64,000 nt of DNA from Wurfbainia villosa (lineage: Eukaryota > Streptophyta > Magnoliopsida > Zingiberales > Zingiberaceae): NCBI GenBank assembly GCA_025175895.1, contig CM045997.1, positions 101,108,479 to 101,172,478 on the forward strand. The letters are read 5' to 3'. The position numbers and the translations under genes are program-made. Shown here one piece after another: positions 11,896 to 23,878 of the stretch (position 1 is its first letter; each line of letters opens with the position of its first letter). Below the pieces are notes generated by a model. That model was not told the DNA's origin. It worked only from the letters and a program-made list of their open reading frames with translations, and did not search any database.

Positions 11896-11910
11896 CCGGC
11901 TCTGATACCA
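11896..11910 (-). other. E2 primer-binding site (tRNA-iMet)
   Basis: Minus strand TGGTATCAGAGCCGG, two bases from the LTR end CCAACA. Complementary to the initiator tRNA-Met 3' end; the same site occurs in E6 at 30535-30549. Confidence 0.9.
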
Positions 11911-11912
11911 AT

Positions 11913-12985
11913 TGTTGGATCGAAGCGGATCGCTAGAGGGGGGGTGAATAGCGATAAAAACTTTTCTTTTAAATCGTTCGATAGACAATTAAATGCAGCG
12001 GAAATGTAAATAAAAACTAAATGAGACAAATAGTTTTTTTACTTGGTTCGTAGCCTTCGGCTACTACTCCAAGGCCCTAACGGTCCTAGACCGTGTACGG
12101 AGGGCAATTCACTAAAACACTCCTCCTCGTTGGAGGTAGGAGTTTTACGATTACAAAAGCCTTCGAAGCAAAAAGATAGAGAGACAAACCCTCTCTTCTA
12201 TTAAAGTAAAATGCAACGAAAAGCCTCGATTAAAAAGAATTGCAATATTGAAAGCAATAACAAATTAAGATTATACCAACAACTAAACAAAAGAAACTTT
12301 AAGCTAGGGTTGTTGGCAGCACTTCGTTGTTGTAGAGTCATCGGAGAGTTGCAGCGTAACGGAGGCTTTTGAGCACTTAGAATTGAGGATGAAACCCTAG
12401 GTTTGGCCCTCCTTTTATAGCCTTTAAGCCCCTCAACGAATGGGTCTTCAACCAATCACAAATGGGCACAAAACTCCTTGAAAAATGGTGATAAAGCTTG
12501 ACTCCTCGAGGCTGATTCTGAATCGCCGGCTTGAACTGGGCGCAGTTGAACTTGCCGGTTGAACTGATGGCCAGGATTTTTGACTACAATAAAGAGTTAG
12601 CTCCAAATATAAGCGGATTCGACGGCCACTTGCCGTCCGATCTCAACATAGACCTTCTATGGGAAGTCTTAGGTCGGATCGTCGCCTAAGATCATCCCCG
12701 TAAAGAGGATACGACCTCACTTACGCTCGCACACACGAGCTTACCTCGATACTTACGTGTCACTTTTGCTTCCGGCCTTCCACTCGATTCCTTCGGCTCC
12801 CTCCGAAGTAACTCGAGTGTCGCCCGACCACCGCGGCTTCCTCCGGGTGTCGCTAGCCTTCAGCTCCAGCATTGAGACTTTTCTGCACACTTGATTTAGC
12901 TCGTGAGATAACAATATAAGCTTAACTTTATATCGTTTACTATAATCAAAACTTAGGTTCGACTTAGGTGCCCACTGCACCAACA
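11913..12985 (-). repeat. E2 5' LTR (1073 bp)
   Basis: Starts TGTTGGAT and ends CACCAACA on the plus strand. It matches the E6 LTRs (29398-30532 and 36797-37898) along most of its length, including the TATA region and the conserved end next to the primer site. The block at about 12490-12600 differs completely in its short motifs from both E6 LTRs. Flank 12986-12990 is ATTCT; its partner is beyond the window. Confidence 0.85.
12412..12419 (-). promoter_or_regulatory. TATA box in E2 5' LTR
   Basis: Minus strand TATAAAAG within GCTATAAAAGGAGGG, conserved at the same place in both E6 LTRs. About 500 bases from the LTR 3' end, consistent with the U3/R boundary. Confidence 0.7.
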
Positions 12986-13783
12986 ATTCTCGGCTCGGAT
13001 CTCCGGATGGCTCGTACATGGCGTAGGAGGAGCGAACGAGGTGGCGACACGACGGGACGCATATTGGAGAACAATGCCATAATAGTTGGAAAAATTCTGA
13101 TTTTTCCATATTTATTGCTGATTTGTTTTATATGCATGTTGTGTGTGCTTGAAAATTCCTCATTTGCAATTTACTAAGTGGGAGAGGGACATTTTAATTA
13201 ATTCCCGCGGCCTCTATTACAATTTGACGTGTGATGCAACAAACTTGTGTGTCCACTCTGAGTGCCTTCCTCCCTGAGGACGGGTTTGTTTGCGGATCAC
13301 TAGGTCAAATAATGGTTATAGGAAATTATCTAGGAGCATGTGTACTTCCACATAGGTAAGGCAGATAATCCAAAATAATTCCCTTAGTATCGTGTAATGG
13401 TGCACACTTAGATGCAAATAAAAGTATCCTCCCCATAGGAGTCACTGCTTTTATTTGTAGGGCCAAATAGGAACCAACTATTAATTTTATTTGTCAAAAA
13501 GTAAGGTTGACAAGATAATAAAATTAATGGGTAAAACCACCTCTTACAAATGTAGAATTCGTATACGTCCACACTGCATGGCATGCGATATTCTCGGTGT
13601 TTTGAGGTGTTGGTTGATTTCGAAATTTTATTGTTAGAGGGATCAATAATTTTTTGAAATCTAAAGTAATGATCTATGTGATTCTTAGGATTTTCAAAAT
13701 TGACTTTCAGTCCACTTACTGTGATACTAAAGGAAATAAGCTTACTGTACCTAAATAATGTTGATTGGAAAAGATTCTAGATA
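12986..13783 (+). other. Uncharacterised stretch between E2 LTR and E3 gag remnant
   Basis: About 800 bases without recognisable coding. It holds a purine run AAGTGGGAGAGGGA at 13176-13189 that resembles a polypurine tract, but no clear LTR terminus follows. Position suggests E3 leader and N-terminal gag, too decayed to read; it could instead be a remnant of another element. Confidence 0.4.
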
Positions 13784-14050
13784 TTGTCTTATCTGTTAAG
13801 GTGTACAAGTATGCACTCTTCAAAGAGTGTCCTCAAGCCATCATTGCTCAAAAGGGTTTCTACTTCTAAGCCGAAAGGCAAGAAGAAGAAGAAACAAGGT
13901 GAAGCAAAGATGGTGGGAGGATCTCAGGGAAGAGTGAAGAAGCCGAAAGGCAAGTACTTCACTTACAAGCAGGATGGACATTGGAAGGAGGACTGTCCCA
14001 ATTCAAAACAGAACAAAGGTATATCTTTTGGACTAGTCATTGAAACATGA
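13784..14050 (+). pseudogene. E3 gag zinc-knuckle remnant
   Basis: A basic linker (KPKGKKKKKQ) is followed by a degenerate zinc knuckle near residues 62-74: KYFTYKQDGHWKEDCP. The two leading cysteines of CxxCxxxxHxxxxC have become Tyr or Phe/Tyr, while H and the last C remain, so zinc binding is lost. Only the C-terminal part of gag is visible. Confidence 0.65.
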
Positions 14051-16600
14051 TTAGCGGTGATATCTACCAAAGACTGGTAGATACGGAGCCACTAATCATG
14101 TCGCAATAATTTGCAGGGGGTTCCAGGAAACCCGATGACTAGCTAAAGGATATTACCATTTACTTGGGCAATGCCATGAAGATGGCGGCTATTGCAGTGG
14201 GAGATGTTTTATTTATCTTTTGAGAAAATAAAGGTTTTTGGTTCTTAAGAATTTCCTTTATGTACCCTTATTTAGAAAGAATGGATTTCGGTTTCTAAAT
14301 AGTTTTTGGATGGATAATCTATTTCTTTTCATGACAGATTTGTTATAAAAGGAATAGGGACATTATCTATTCAGGTACATAGATAGGAAATTTATAACTT
14401 GAACCACAAGCTCCCACGATGCAAATAGAAGTTAATAACTCATCTTCTAATTCCAATAAGAGAAAAGAACCTTCGAAGATGAACCAAACATATCTTTGGC
14501 TTCTTAGGCTTGGTCATATTAACCTAAGCATAATTCAAAGGTTGATAGCTGATGGACCTTTGGGTTCATTAGTGGTGGAGGATCTCCCAACCTACGAATC
14601 TTGCTTGGAGGGTAAGATGACCAAGAGGCCTTTTTAAGGCCAAGGGGTATAGAGCCAAAGATTTGTTAGAATTGGTTCATTCGATGATTTGAGGTCCTAT
14701 GACTATCTAGGCAAGAGGTAATCTTGAATATTTTGTCTCTTTCATAGACGATTATTCAAGATATGGATGACACTATGATCTGATCGTGGTGGTGACAACC
14801 TCTTGGGAGAGTTTAGGAACTACTTATCAGAGGTTGGGATTCAATCCCAATTGACTGCACCTGGCACACCCCAGCAGAACAGTGTAGCAGTACAAAAGAA
14901 TAGGACTCTTATGGAGATGGTTAGATCGATGATGAGTTATTCTGACTTGTTTTGTAGTCCTAGAGATCAGAGGGTGATCGTTAACATGAATGCCAGATTT
15001 CTAGAGGAAGACTATGTGATAAGTCACAAGCCCAAGAGTAAAATTGTTCTGGAGGAGTTAAAAGGGAAGTCACTTCTTTAGTACCACCGGTACAAGAGGA
15101 TATACCACATATCACTGCACCGCGTGTCACAGAGGATACACAGATGATACCTCGTCATAGTGGGAGGGTTGTGAGACAGCCTCTCAGATTCATGTTTTTG
15201 GACAAATCTTCTGATTTGGTCCCTAGCAAATATGAACCTGATCCCTAGACATACGACGAGGCAATCCAAGATATAAATACAGCATATTTGCAAAGTGCAA
15301 TGAATACTGAGATTGAATCTATGGATTCAAGACAAGTCTGGGAGCTCTTATGCATAGCAACTCATATGGATTATGAGGCGTGACAGATGGATGTCAAGAC
15401 AGCATTCCTTAGTGGAAGTATTCAGGAATCCATCTACATGAAGCGACTAGAGGGATTCATTGCTAAGGGAAAAGAGCGTATTGTATATAAGCTTAATCGG
15501 TCCGTTAATGGACTGAAGCAAGCTTTGAAGTCTTGGGACATCCGCTTTGAGGAAGTAAATCTAGTCTTATGGATTTATTCAAAGTTCGGATGGGTCTTGT
15601 GTATATCAGAGATGTGACGGAAACGTAGTGGTATTTTTGTACTATACGTAGATGACATTTTGGTGGTTGGCGACAACATCGAAGTGTTATCAGACGTAAG
15701 GGTATGGTCGTCCAAACAGTATGATATGAAGGACTTGGGAGAAGTGGGTCACAACCTTGGGGATCAAGGTTGTTGTGCTTATCCCAAGCTTCATACATAG
15801 ACATTATTTTGGATCGTTTTAGCATACAAAACTCCAAGAAGGGTTTTCTACCCTTCAGGCATGGAGTTCCTTTATCTAAGCAGATGTGTCCTAGATCATC
15901 TGAGGAGATAGAGGAGATATAGGCAGTTCCTTATGCTTCGGCGGTAGGAAGCCTAATGTATGCTATGTATGAGACCAGATATCCGCTGCGTAGGCATGAT
16001 CAGTGACATCGAGTAATCCAGAGGGGACATTGAACTGCGGTAAAGCATATATTGTAGTGCCTGAGAAGGACTAGGGATTATATGCTAGTTTCAGACTAAT
16101 TACTCGTGGGTTACACTAGTCGATTTCCAATCTGATAGGGATAATAGTAAGTCTACCTCAGGGTTTGTGTTTACATTGGGAGGTGGAGCCATAGTATGGA
16201 GGAGTGTCAAGCAGAAATGCATGGCGGACTCCACCATGGAAGCTGTGTATGTGGCAGCCTATGAAGCGGCCAAAGAAGCTGTATGGCTCAGAAACTTCCT
16301 GATGGACTTGGATGTGATTCCTGGTTTGCCCAGAACTATCACAATTTATTGTGATAATAATGGTGCAGTTGCAAACTCGAAGGAACCACAAGCCCATAAG
16401 GGTAGTAAACACATAGAGTGCAAGCACCACCTGATACGAGAAATCGTATGGAGGTAGAAGTAAGCTGTCGCCTAGATTGCATCAGAGGATGACCTGGTAG
16501 ACCCTTTCACTAAAGCCCTTCTGGCAAGAGCTTTGATAGGAAAGTGGAGGGAAGGGGAATCAGATGTATGGCAGTATGATGACAGCATAGTCTTTTAGTA
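14051..16600 (+). pseudogene. E3 pol remnant (PR, IN, RT, RNase H)
   Basis: Copia order in several frames. A protease-like GATNHV block is at about 14075. The pre-integrase region TYLWLLRLGHIN is at 14489. The integrase piece at 14780-14950 includes GTPQQNSVAVQKNRT, where the catalytic Glu position is altered. RT starts with MDVKTAFLSGSIQ at 15387 and keeps the catalytic YVDDILVVG at about 15640. RNase H at 16167-16440 includes ADSTMEAVYVAAYEA and YCDNNGAV. Stops and shifts separate every domain, so nothing is translatable as a polyprotein. The last pol-like codons end near 16600, just before the polypurine tract. Confidence 0.8.
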
Positions 16601-16601
16601 T

Positions 16602-16612
16602 AAGTGGGAGAT
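16602..16612 (+). other. E3 polypurine tract
   Basis: AAGTGGGAGAT directly before the LTR start TGTTGGG. Same arrangement as in E6 and E7. Confidence 0.8.
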
Positions 16613-17539
16613 TGTTGGGATGTATACTGAAAGCCTAGCTCTTTTGTATGAACATCTTTTGAAATAAGAATCACATGATCATTGTTTGCACGTTATATTT
16701 ATATGTGTGCATATTGTCTAATATTTTACATTGTAGATAACATGGTGCCTGGGTGCGGCACAGAAGATCATGTTATCAGTCCCTTGTAGAATATAAGTAA
16801 AGGCTCACAACCAAGATGGTTTTGGACAAACCATTGGCATGGTTGTAGTGTAGCTTGGTATTGTTTTGTCTTGAACATAGAGTTACACTAGTACACTTAG
16901 GTGTATTGAGCAGGACCGACATAGAGGTGATTCAATTTATTGCTGACTACATAATTGAATCGGACCTCGGATATTATGTTGTACATGCTCTTAATCCCGA
17001 TATAATAATGGGCACATGTACTTAATATTTATTTCTTTGATTTATCAGAGGGTGAGATTTCTATGGATTAAATCAATATGCCCAGTAAGTTGGGAAATGA
17101 TATTATTTACATGGTGTGTCGTTGATTATAGGAGGAAACCGTGTCCTATATATTAGGTTGATGATGTCCCCTTGAGGATCTCATAAGGTTCATCATGTAA
17201 ACCCTGCAGGTTGACTTAGTCAACATGATGATAAGGTTGAGTGGTACTACTCGAGGAGTTAGATGTTAATTGATTGATGGTCAGTAAATCAATCAATTGA
17301 CGGACATTCGATATCTTAAACACAGGGAGATGGATGTACAAATAATATATGGAGCCCATATTAATTTATGGGGGTTGGTGAGGTAGTTCGATGATGATCC
17401 TCTAGTGGAATGGAACATCATTGATGGATCAAGTTTGTGTGGTTCCGATCCATCGGGTGGCCAAGACCCAACTCCTCCTCATGGTCCCTATCGTAGCCTA
17501 ATATAAACCTCATGAAGTCTAGATCAAATGATGGAAAAC

Positions 17540-17701
17540 AAATCTCTAGATCCGACGGTTGGGATTAAATCCCTAGAATCGACGGTTGAGATTAAATCTC
17601 TAGATCCGACGGTTGGGATTAAAACCCTAGAACCGACGGTTGAGATTAAATCTCTAAATCCGACGGTTGAGATTAAAACCCTAGAACCGACGGTGGAGAT
17701 T
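17540..17701 (+). repeat. Six 27-bp tandem repeats in the E3 LTR
   Basis: Unit form AAATCTCTAGATCCGACGG plus TTGRGATT, six units in register with alternating variants (TCTCTAGATCCG against CCCTAGAACCG). Because 27 is a multiple of three, an open frame (17528-17731) runs through it as nine-residue repeats; I treat that frame as a by-product. Confidence 0.9.
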
Positions 17702-17724
17702 AAACCAAGGCCTAAACCTAACTC

Positions 17725-17734
17725 TATATAAAAG
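17725..17734 (+). promoter_or_regulatory. TATA-like box in E3 LTR
   Basis: TATATAAAAG followed by GGAGAGG, right after the 27-bp array. A second candidate, TATAAATAG, is at 18018-18026. Which, if either, was used cannot be told from sequence. Confidence 0.5.
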
Positions 17735-18528
17735 GGAGAGGAAAGGTTGGATAAGGTGGGCGGCAAGTTTAAAAGATTGATAAAAAAATTTTCCTAATTC
17801 TATGCCACCTTGGGCGGCAAGATTAGAATTAGTTAAAAAAAAAAATTTAAGATTAGAATTGGTGAAAAAAAAAATTTCCTATGCCACCTTGGGCGGCAAG
17901 ATTATAGGAAGAAATTTTTTTTTACTAATTCCTTGCTACCCTTGGGCGGCAAGAAAATTGGGAATTAGTTCCTATATTTTTGGCTACCTCATCAATAACC
18001 AACTTTCTCCTAAGTTCTATAAATAGGGGCTTAGGCTTGGGCGGAAAAAAAGGAGATATGGATTAGGGTTAGGGTTTGGTGTAGGGAAATCTCGTATGCC
18101 AAATGGCATATGCGCAACGGAAAATAGGATCCCTTCCAAGTGATCCATGCGAAAGCAAACTCGTATAAAATAAATTTCTCTAAACCAAACCTATCTTATA
18201 GGAGAGGATTACCTTTGTTGCGTGCCCTTGTTAATCCCGCTTTTCCTTTCGGTTTGTTGGATCTTTAGCACGTTCAAGTGTCCGTGCCTCTATACGTATC
18301 CACACGAGCACGCTCTTGTCTCACAAAAGGAAAACTAGAAGAGCTCTCCTTTACTTCTTGCTAGAGAAGTCCCTAAAGGAGAGGAAGAGAGGGAAAAGGA
18401 GAAAGGAAGAAGAAGACTCCTCTTCTTGCTAGCCTACACTCACAAACCCACACAACTAAAGCTTCCACCAAGCTTTCTCACAACCAAAACCACCACAAAC
18501 TCTACTATGGCCGGCCACTACATGGAGC

Positions 18529-18536
18529 CTTTTATA
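18529..18536 (-). promoter_or_regulatory. TATA box in E4 3' LTR
   Basis: Minus strand TATAAAAG within CCCTATAAAAGGCTCC; identical in the other LTR at 25507-25514. Confidence 0.7.
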
Positions 18537-18734
18537 GGGTTGGAAAAACCCTTCCACATCCTTCACATTCAATGCAATCAATTGCATTGAGACACACTCA
18601 AAAAGGATTTGGCTTCCTTGTTTGGCCGGCCACTTAAGGAGACAAAACCATTTTGTTTCCTTCCACCTTAACTAGCTTAGGTGGATGCTTAGGTGGCATG
18701 CTTATGTGTCATTCTTATGTGGCATTCATGCATG

Positions 18735-18866
18735 TTGAATTAATCTTATTAATTCAATTAAGCTTATGTTATCATATTGAATTAATCTTATTAATTCAAT
18801 TAAGCTTATGTTATCATATTGAATTAATCTTATTAAATCAATAAGGTAACATATTGAATTAATCTC
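18735..18866 (-). repeat. 42-bp tandem repeat in E4 3' LTR
   Basis: Two full copies of a unit beginning TTGAATTAATCTTATTAATT and two shortened ones. The same array is in the 5' LTR at 25713-25844. The A/T palindromic content (TTAATTCAATTAA) is marked. Confidence 0.8.
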
Positions 18867-19942
18867 ATTAAATCAATTAGCTAAAATTCTCATTAAGCTT
18901 AAAGTCCAAAAACCATTTTGTACTTAAGCTTATTCCCATATTATTCTAGTCAAACTAGAATACTCTAATTCCTCTAATTATCATGCTCTTTGTGTGTGAC
19001 CCTATAGGCTCTCATAACATTGGCAGTGGACCTAAACTCTTTTTGATACACAAGCAATGAGCGGCATCTAGCAATACATCATTCCTACCCAAGTTACGAG
19101 ATAAGTCAAGATCCGACTAACCTTTCCGTGACTACTATAATATATGTCCGTGTCCTTCTATCCTTGATATCAGATTGATCAATGAGGCATAGACCGTGTC
19201 ATCCTCGATCAATCTATGTGTTTCTTGATCCCTGAGTAAACTAACTCAAACAAATGAGCTCAATATCTCATATTGACTCATTCGAGCATGGCCATGCGTT
19301 TTAGTAGTTCTACTCAATCAAGGGGCCCACCGATATCACTCTCGTCATATGAGAGGGATAGATCCCATCTACATCACTCACATCCCTCCGCATAATTTGT
19401 TACATACCCAGTAATCGCCTTTATGGTCCACCCTGTTACGGGTGACGTTTGACGATACCAAAGTACATAACTCCTTATGTAGGGAACCGTAGTGACTTCG
19501 TGTCTAAGGACTATTCATACCAATAGTCACATGAGAAAGTTTATGACACTCATAACGATCCATGAAACTTTCTCATGGCGTCATTCAAAGATATATTCTC
19601 CAATATATACCCATGTGTCAACTTGATATCATATATCCATGACTTGTGAGATCAAGTCATCAATTGACCTACATGCTAGTCTTTATGTATTAATATTGCC
19701 CTTGCATATTAATACTCGACTAGGAACATTTAGGAAAGTGTTCTCTACAGCCTCTCATAATCAATTCTGCCAATTGATGTGCTGTAGATAAGAACCTACT
19801 TTTCTAGGGCATTATTATATTTAAATTAGCTGGCACAAGCAAGATGTAAATATAATAACCAATCCTTTGCCTTTATAGAATATGATACAAAATGTTCCCT
19901 ATTCAACCATCACATGATTGGTTCTAGGGCTTTAACTAACAA

Positions 19943-19950
19943 TCTCCCAC
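19943..19950 (-). other. E4 polypurine tract
   Basis: Minus strand TGGGAGAT immediately before the LTR start TGTTAGTTAAAG. Confidence 0.7.
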
Positions 19951-19956
19951 TAGCAC

Positions 19957-20686
19957 TAGTACCAATCACTATGATATCTAATACCTAGTGACCTAGTGTG
20001 ACCATCATGCTTCCTCTGTACCAAAGCCTTGGTCAATGGATCTGCGATGTTAGCTTCTGTCGGTACTCTGCATATCCTCACATCTCCTCTATCGATGATC
20101 TCTCGAATGAGATGGAAGCGCCGCAGTATGTATTTGGTCCGCTGATGTGATCGAGGTTCCTTAGCTGTGCAATAGCCCCATTGTTGTCACAATAGAGGTC
20201 TATTGGATCTGCAATGCTAGGAACTACCCCAAGTTCACTGATGAACTTGCGGAGCCAAATGACCTCCTTTCTTTGCCGCATCGATCGCAATATACTACCT
20301 GTAGAATCAAAGAATCGCTGTCCTGCTTTGAACTCTTCCAGCTCACAGCTCCACCATTCAGGCAAAACACGTACCCCGATTGCGATCTATAGTCATCCTT
20401 GTCTGTTTGGAAGCTTGCATCACTGTAACCCTTTACAGTTAGCTCCTCATTGCCTCCAAATATCAGGAAATATTCTTTCGTCCTTCGTAAGTATTTAAGA
20501 ATATTTTTGATCGCTATCGATGACTTTCACCGATGACAGTATCTACTTGTCATGCTCAAAGCATACGAGGCGTCAGACGAGTACAAAGCATGGCGCATAT
20601 GATAGAGACCCTATAGTGATGCATAAGGGATCTTATCCATGCGATCTCTCTCCTCCTTAGAAGAGGGACATTGAGTCTTGAAAGAC
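19957..20686 (-). pseudogene. E4 RNase H region, frame-broken
   Basis: The C-terminal end of pol. Minus-strand reading gives WLRKFISELGVVPS, LYCDNNGAIAQ (catalytic Asp in DNNGA), then ADPLTKAL and RKHDGHTRSLG before a TAG at 19957-19959, seven bases from the polypurine tract. Several shifts separate these blocks. The comparable region in E7 (56148-56826) has the same motifs. Confidence 0.8.
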
Positions 20687-22198
20687 TCACACCATGTGAT
20701 AAAGGCGAAACCCTTTCTTAGAATTTTGCATAGCAAAACGATCTAGCACTTTATCAATGTATGTACTCTGACTTAGGCCAAGTAATCTTCTAGATCTATC
20801 TCTATAGATCTTGATGCCTAGAATATAGGCAGCTTCACCTAAGTCCTTCATCGAGAAACAATTCCCTAACCACATCTTCACAGACTGGAGTGAGGGAATA
20901 TCATTTCCGATGAGAAGTATGTCATCTACATACAAGACAAGAAATACAACTGTGCTCCCACTATTTCTCTTGTAGACACAAGGCTCATCTTCATTCTTGA
21001 TGAAACCAAACTCTTTGATTGCATCATCGAATCGAAGATTCCAGCTTCGAGAGGCTTGCTTTAGTCCATAAATGGACCTTTGCAGTTTGCATACCTTTCC
21101 AGGATGCTTTGGATCTTCAAAACCCTCAGGTTGTGTCATGTACACATCCTCGAGTAGCTTTCCATTCAGAAAAGCGGTTTTGACATCCATCTGCCCGATC
21201 TCATAATCATGGTAGGCTGCAATAGCAAGTATGATCCGAATGGATTTAAGCATCGCAACTGGTGAAAAGGTTTCTTCATAGTCAATACCATGAATTTGTT
21301 TGAATCCTTTAGCCACCAATCTACCTTTATAGGTATGCTTATTACCATCCATGTCAGTCTTTACTTTAAAGACCCACTTACACCCAATGGGTTTTACCCC
21401 TTCAGGTGGATCAACCAAAGTCCATACTTGGTTAGTGTACATGGATTCCATTTCGGATCTCATGGCCTCTAGCCATTTCTCGGAATCTGGGCTCATCATA
21501 GCTTCTTTATAGGATGTAGGCTCGTCAAGATTGATAAGCAATACATCACCGTTGTCAGTCAAGAGAAAAGAATATCTCTCGGGTTGATGACGGATCCTAT
21601 TAGATCTACGAAGAGGTTGGTCTACTTGAACAGGTGTTTGCTCCACAACTCTTTGGGCAACAAATTCCTCATCCACAACACTTTGTGGTGCCTGTTCATT
21701 TTCCATCGAAGCCTTAGTGTTATCATCATCTTGAACTTCTTCAAGATGAATTTTACTCCAACTAGTATTTCTAGAAATAAATTCTCTTTCTAGAAAGACA
21801 GCATTTCTGGCAACAAACACCTTGCCAAGTGTGGGATTGTAAAAGTAATATCCCTTAGTTTCCTTGGGATATCCTACAAAATAACACTTATCTGATTTGG
21901 GTCCTAGTTTATCTGAGACTTGACGTCTAACGTAAGCTTCACAACCCCAAATCTTTATAAAAGACATTTTGGGACTCTTCCCGGTCCATATCGTATATGG
22001 TGTCTTTTCTACGGCTTTTGATGGAACGCGATTAAGTGTGAAAGCGGCTGTCTCTAGAGCTAAACCCCAAAAGGAAGTAGGTAGATCGATCGGCTCATCA
22101 TTGATCGTACCATATCTAATAGAGTACGATTTCTCCTCTCGGATACACCATTCCATTGTGTGGTGTTCGGTGGAGTGAGTTGGGATATTATCCCACAC
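20687..22198 (-). pseudogene. E4 integrase C-terminal and reverse transcriptase part
   Basis: A 503-codon open frame. The N-terminal third is integrase C-terminal region (FWGLALETAAFTLNRVPSK, GYPKETKGYYFY). RT follows from about residue 240: WVFKVKTDMDGN, RLVAKGFKQIHG, QMDVKTAFLNGKL, IYGLKQASRSWN, and the catalytic YVDDILLIG near residue 425, then MKDLGEAAYILG. All RT hallmarks are present. Some of the N-terminal residues are frame-shifted relative to the upstream integrase frame, which it overlaps by 139 bases. Confidence 0.9.
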
Positions 22199-23271
22199 TC
22201 ACCAGTGATCACGAAACTCTTGACTAAGGTATTCACCACCTCGATCCGATCAAGTAGCTTAATACGCTTACCAAGTTGGTTTTGTACTTCATTCTTGAAT
22301 TCTTTGAACTTTTCAAAGGATTCTGACTTATGTCTCATCAAATATAAGTAGCCAAATCTACTCATATCATCAGTGAAAGTAATAAAGTACTTATAGCCTC
22401 CTCTGGCTTCGACATTGAAAGGGCCACATACATCAGTATGTATGAGTCCTAACAAATCCGTCGCTCTCTCGCCATGTCCACTAAATGGAGTTTTAGTCAT
22501 CTTTCCTAAAAGACAAGACTCGCATACCTCATATGATTCAAAATCAAATGAGTCCAATAATCCATCTTTATGGAGTTGGGATATGCGTTTTTCATTTATG
22601 TGACCTAGGCGACAGTGCCAGAGATATGTCTTGTTCAAATCATTCGATTTGAACCGTTTGGTATTTACGTTATAAATTGGGTTATCTAAATCTAGAACAT
22701 AGAGACCATTCATAAGTGGTGCATTACAATAGAACATTTCATTTAAATAAATGGAACAATATTTGTCCTTTATTATAAAAGAAAAGTTTTTCTTGTCTAA
22801 ACAAGATACAGAAATTATGTTCTTTGTTAATGCGGGTACATAGAAGCACTCCTCTAGTTCTAAGATAAGCCCAGTGGGAAAAGACAAAGAATATGTTCCT
22901 ATTTCTGGCCCGGCAACTTTTGCGCCATTGCCTACTCGTAGGTCCACTTCACCCTTTGCCATTATTCTACTATTTCTCAGTCCCTGCACATTAGTACAAA
23001 TGTGAGATGCACATCCGGTATCTAATACCCATGTAGAAGAAATAGATAGATTAACTTCTATAACGTGTATACCTGAGGCAGAAGTCCCACTTCTCTTGTT
23101 CTTTACTTCCTCAAGGTAGACTTTGCCCGCCTGTCCGGTGGCCTCACCGCAATGGAAGCAGTCCCCTTCCTTAGGTACTTTACCTTTACCCTTTGAAGTG
23201 GATGAATTGGCCTTGCCTTTGGCTTGGGTCTTACCCTTGCCTTTGCGCTTACCTTTGTCCTTCTTGACCAT
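22060..23271 (-). pseudogene. E4 gag end, protease and integrase N-terminal part
   Basis: A 403-codon open frame. It begins with a Lys/Gly-rich linker (KKDKGKRKGKGK) and CFHCGEATGQAGK, a zinc knuckle whose His and last Cys are gone. The aspartic protease block WVLDTGCASHICT is intact near residue 80. Pre-integrase TYLWHCRLGHINEKR and CESCLLGKMTK follow, then integrase with HTDVCGPF. The second catalytic Asp block is corrupted by a shift, and the DxxE end reads NGVSERRNRT. Frame loss near 22060 separates it from RT. Confidence 0.88.
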
Positions 23272-23878
23272 TAGTACATTACTAACTTTCTTCTTGAGAT
23301 TTGGTTGTGATTCTCAACATCTTTGAGAATCTCAGCAAAGGTTTATCAATTTCATTCATGTTATAATTCATGACGAATTGATTGTATGCTTCCGAACGAT
23401 TGCAGGATAACATCGATTGCCAATTCTTGGCTCTGGAAAACCTAGTCTTTCAGAGGTTCTCAACGCATCCAATCATTTTGAGTACGTGAGTTCCTACAGT
23501 GTTCCTTCTGCATCTTGCATGCAAAAAGAGCCTTAGACACTTCAAAACGCTGTGCTTGTCCTTGATATAGTTGTTTCAAATGCTCAACCATATCATAGGC
23601 ATCCATGTTCTCATGTTGCTTCAAGCTCGAGTTCATGGTGGCAAGCATAAGGCATGACACATCTAATCGTCATCTTGATGCTTCTTATAAGCATCCTTTT
23701 CAAAGACGAGTGGTAGGGGCGGGTATTTCAGGTAGCTTTGCTAGGATATATAGTTTATGCGTTCTTGCTTGAGGATAATCCTCAAGTTCCTATACGATCC
23801 AAGAAAGTTTGCTCCATTGAGCTTGTCCTTCTCAAGGACAGATCGCAAGTTGAGGAGGGGTGTCGTGTTAGATGACAT
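23272..23878 (-). pseudogene. E4 gag N-terminal part
   Basis: Start at ATG 23878-23876, read as MSSNTTPLLNLRSVLEKDKL, which matches the copia gag opening (short leader, then KLNG and an aromatic substrate-binding-like block) and follows the leader. Later blocks such as ENMDAYDMVEHLKQLYQGQA and RFEVSKALFACKMQ are readable at 23460-23660. Frame breaks separate the parts. Related to E5 gag (38249-38647), which has DANTIVFHLHELF at the same place. Confidence 0.75.

Larger units (their letters stand above)
8485..12985 (-). mobile_element. E2: Sirevirus-like copia, 3' part removed by E1 insertion
   Basis: Minus-strand order from the right: 5' LTR, iMet primer site, gag with one zinc knuckle, coiled-coil-rich gag C terminus, a non-coding spacer with 53-bp repeats, protease remnant, and integrase up to base 8485 where it stops against the E1 LTR. 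It is the same family as E6, which supplies the missing parts for comparison. The gag type, the spacer and the related family members' multiple polypurine tracts fit the Sirevirus lineage (inference). RT, RNase H and 3' LTR must lie beyond the left edge if E1 inserted cleanly. Confidence 0.85.
16613..18079 (+). repeat. E3 3' LTR, first part
   Basis: Starts TGTTGGGATG after the polypurine tract. It carries a 27-bp tandem array (17540-17701), a TATA-like sequence, and four spaced copies of TTGGGCGGCAAG or close variants between 17757 and 18045. It breaks at TTTGG (18075-18079), where E4 inserted, and resumes at 26923. Confidence 0.8.
18080..19942 (-). repeat. E4 3' LTR (1863 bp)
   Basis: Plus-strand termini TGTAGGGAAA and TTTAACTAACA. 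Contains a TATA box on the minus strand, a 42-bp tandem repeat at 18735-18866, and an A/G-rich stretch at 18360-18420. Ends next to the polypurine tract. Confidence 0.92.

Noticed and set aside
12986..13783. A host gene exon or separate element between E2 and E3
   Set aside because: No coding, splice or LTR border could be supported; left as unassigned E3-flanking sequence.
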